Part shown: positions 31,151 to 32,761 of the stretch, piece after piece | Layout: each line of letters begins with the position of its first letter | Position numbering within the stretch: position 1 is the first letter of the stretch | Assembly: GCA_030535355.1 (NCBI GenBank) | Contig: JAUNIO010000035.1 | Coordinates: forward strand, 1 to 32,761 | Direction of reading: 5' to 3' | Source: a bacterium | GTDB lineage: Bacteria > Vulcanimicrobiota > Xenobia > Xenobiales > Xenobiaceae | DNA: 32,761 bases | Made by a program: the position numbers and the translations under genes | Notes under the pieces: model-generated | Seen by the model: the letters and a program-made list of their open reading frames with translations, nothing else | Database searches by the model: none | What the model was told of the DNA's origin: nothing

Positions 31151-32569
31151 CTATTTGCTCATTCCGCATATTTTAAGAGCTTCCGCCAGAGAAGAAACGC
31201 CTGTAAGCTCGATAGACAGACCGCTGCGTTTTAGGCTCTTAAGCAAACCTGCATCTATAGACTGCTGAGGCAGCATCGCTTTTTTAAATCCGAGCTTAGC
31301 GGCTTCCATTATTCTGGCTTCACAGCCGCCCACCGCTCGCACTTCCCCAGCCAGTCCCACTTCGCCAAATGCCACTAAATCAGCATTAACAGCCTTTCCT
31401 AAACGGCCTGAAACCAAAGCGAGGCTAAGCGGTAAATCTAAAGCAGGCTCTACAAGACGCACTCCCCCTGCCACGTTGGCATAGACATCGCTCTTGCCAA
31501 ACCCATAGTTATGGCAGCGTTTTTGCAGAACGGCCAGCAGCAAACTGAGCTTGTTGACGTCTAGGCCTACAGTGCGGCGCACGGGAGGCGCTCCCTGTTC
31601 TGAAGCGTAGCTATCGCTGACTAATACCTGAATTTCCACCAGCACGGGACGCGTGCCCTCCATAGACGGAAAGACGACCGTACCAGGCGCCCCAATAGCG
31701 CGCTGCGAAAGAAAAAACGCAGAGGCATCGGGGAGAGGATGCAGACCTTCGCTGTCCATAGACAGAAATCCAACTTCATTGGTATTGCCAAAACGGTTTT
31801 TTAAAGTCCGCAAAACGCGAATGTTGTGCATACCATGGCTGTCAAAATGAAGCACTGTGTCAACCAAATGCTCCAGCACCCGCGGGCCGGCAATATCCCC
31901 GCCCTTAGTAATATGCCCTACCAGCAAGATAGTGATTGCACAGCTTTTAGCTAAGCGCATCAAAGCCGCCGCGCATTCGCGGACCTGCGTAACGCTGCCC
32001 GGAGCGGGGGCTAAATCTGAGCGGTACAAAGTCTGAATAGAGTCGACTATTACCAAATGGGCTTGGCTTTCCCTTAAATGGTTTTCGATATTGTCTAGAG
32101 CCGTCTCCGACCATAAAGTTATTTTAGAGCTGCCCTGCTTATCCCGCAGCGCTCCCAGCCGCTCAGCCCGCATACGAATTTGCCGAGGCGATTCCTCGCC
32201 ACTGATATACAAAACTTCTGCACCGCTCTTCGCCACATGAGCTGCCACCTGCAAAAGCAAGGTAGATTTGCCGATTCCCGGCGGCCCGCCTAACAAAACT
32301 AAAGACCCATTCACTAGACCGCCGCCCAAAACGCGGTCTAAGTCGCTGACGCCTGTAGAAAAACGCGTTTCTTGTAAGTTTTCGACCTGATCAAGGGCTA
32401 TGCGTTCCGAGACAGCCCCCAACCCCAGAACCATACCGCCCAGCCGCCGTTCAGCCGTTTTTTCTTCCTGCAGAGTGCCCCATGCCCCGCATTCAAAACA
32501 TTTGCCCTGCCAGCGCGGGGATTGCGCCCCGCATTGACTGCACACAAATACCGTTCGCGCTTTACCCAT
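31151..32569 (-). CDS. radA: DNA repair protein RadA
   Basis: 472 residues. An N-terminal zinc finger (Cys10, 13, 24, 27) is followed by a RecA-like ATPase with Walker A GGPPGIGKST (94-103), the RadA-specific KNRFG motif (near 250) and a C-terminal Lon-protease-like domain. RadA drives branch migration of recombination intermediates as a hexameric helicase. ATG 32569 is chosen because it opens directly on the zinc finger; AGGG lies upstream, and a GTG three codons earlier is also open. It is the first minus-strand gene at the right edge; a type I repeat lies just upstream. Confidence 0.96.
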   Translation of the reverse strand: MGKARTVFVCSQCGAQSPRWQGKCFECGAWGTLQEEKTAERRLGGMVLGLGAVSERIALDQVENLQETRFSTGVSDLDRVLGGGLVNGSLVLLGGPPGIGKSTLLLQVAAHVAKSGAEVLYISGEESPRQIRMRAERLGALRDKQGSSKITLWSETALDNIENHLRESQAHLVIVDSIQTLYRSDLAPAPGSVTQVRECAAALMRLAKSCAITILLVGHITKGGDIAGPRVLEHLVDTVLHFDSHGMHNIRVLRTLKNRFGNTNEVGFLSMDSEGLHPLPDASAFFLSQRAIGAPGTVVFPSMEGTRPVLVEIQVLVSDSYASEQGAPPVRRTVGLDVNKLSLLLAVLQKRCHNYGFGKSDVYANVAGGVRLVEPALDLPLSLALVSGRLGKAVNADLVAFGEVGLAGEVRAVGGCEARIMEAAKLGFKKAMLPQQSIDAGLLKSLKRSGLSIELTGVSSLAEALKICGMSK

Positions 32570-32588
32570 ATATATCACCCTAACTATT

Positions 32589-32761
32589 AATGTCCAATGT
32601 TAACTCATATACAATTATCGCCACGTTCATGCCTGCGTATAAGCTAGAGCATAACACAAGCTAAACCTCGATTCCCCAACAGTCTTGGGCACCCCCTCTG
32701 TCGCATCCGCGACTTCTCCCCCTCCCATCCTTTAGGGGGAGTCAGATAGTTCGCAAGTTAG
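32589..32761 (-). repeat. Type I element cut by the window end
   Basis: Nearly identical, on the opposite strand, to positions 1-190: CATATACAATTATCGCCACG, GCGTATAAGCTAGAGCATAA, CCCCAACAGTCTTGGG and CTTTAGGGGGAGTCAGATAG. Most of the terminal hairpin is missing, as AATGTCC joins directly to AATGTTAACTC. The other end runs off the window. Confidence 0.85.

Overview
This is a 32.8 kb bacterial fragment of roughly balanced GC. It is most consistent with a Firmicutes-type genome. My best guess is a diderm Negativicutes, possibly Acidaminococcaceae-like, but this rests on inference. The support is the mraZ-rsmH-ftsL-ftsI-murE-murF-mraY-murD-ftsW-murG-murC-ftsQ cluster, a MurE with the DNPR signature of meso-diaminopimelate enzymes, a radA / PIN-TRAM / ispD neighbourhood typical of Firmicutes, and a large MscS-type channel with a predicted secreted coiled-coil domain.

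Layout. Positions 1-220 are a repeat copy. Two plus-strand genes follow: an FMN-dependent NAD(P)H oxidoreductase and nudC (244-1734). Everything after that is on the minus strand. In transcription order from the right these are radA, a YacL-type PIN-TRAM membrane protein, a 24-repeat BspA-like leucine-rich-repeat protein, ispD, a Trp-rich 142-residue protein, a secreted lytic transglycosylase ending in a UUCG-loop terminator, a large MscS-type channel, and a MerC-like membrane protein behind a Fur-type operator. Next comes the division and cell wall (dcw) operon from mraZ at 21161 down to ftsQ at 5405, then an unknown exported protein and a DUF2339 multi-spanning membrane protein.

The dcw operon would supply the cytoplasmic and lipid-linked steps of peptidoglycan synthesis (MurC-G, MraY), the septal synthase pair FtsW/FtsI, and the scaffold proteins FtsL and FtsQ. 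It has a good promoter with 10-bp-period TGGAG repeats that look like a MraZ operator. It also carries two small genes not usually described in this cluster: 61 codons between mraZ and rsmH, and 78 codons between ftsI and murE. murB, ddl, ftsA and ftsZ are absent.

The most unusual feature is a set of short interspersed elements with termini close to GCAATGTCATTTAGTTA. Type I (about 220 bp when complete) occurs as full, deleted, truncated and solo-hairpin copies at operon boundaries. Type II (about 170-245 bp) shares the termini and is found twice, both times inserted at the same place inside a type I copy: the apical loop of a CTCCCCCT/AGGGGGAG palindrome. Solo hairpins inside the dcw operon show paired base changes that preserve the stem. 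Both ends of the window lie in inverted type I copies, so this is probably an assembly contig that broke at the repeat.
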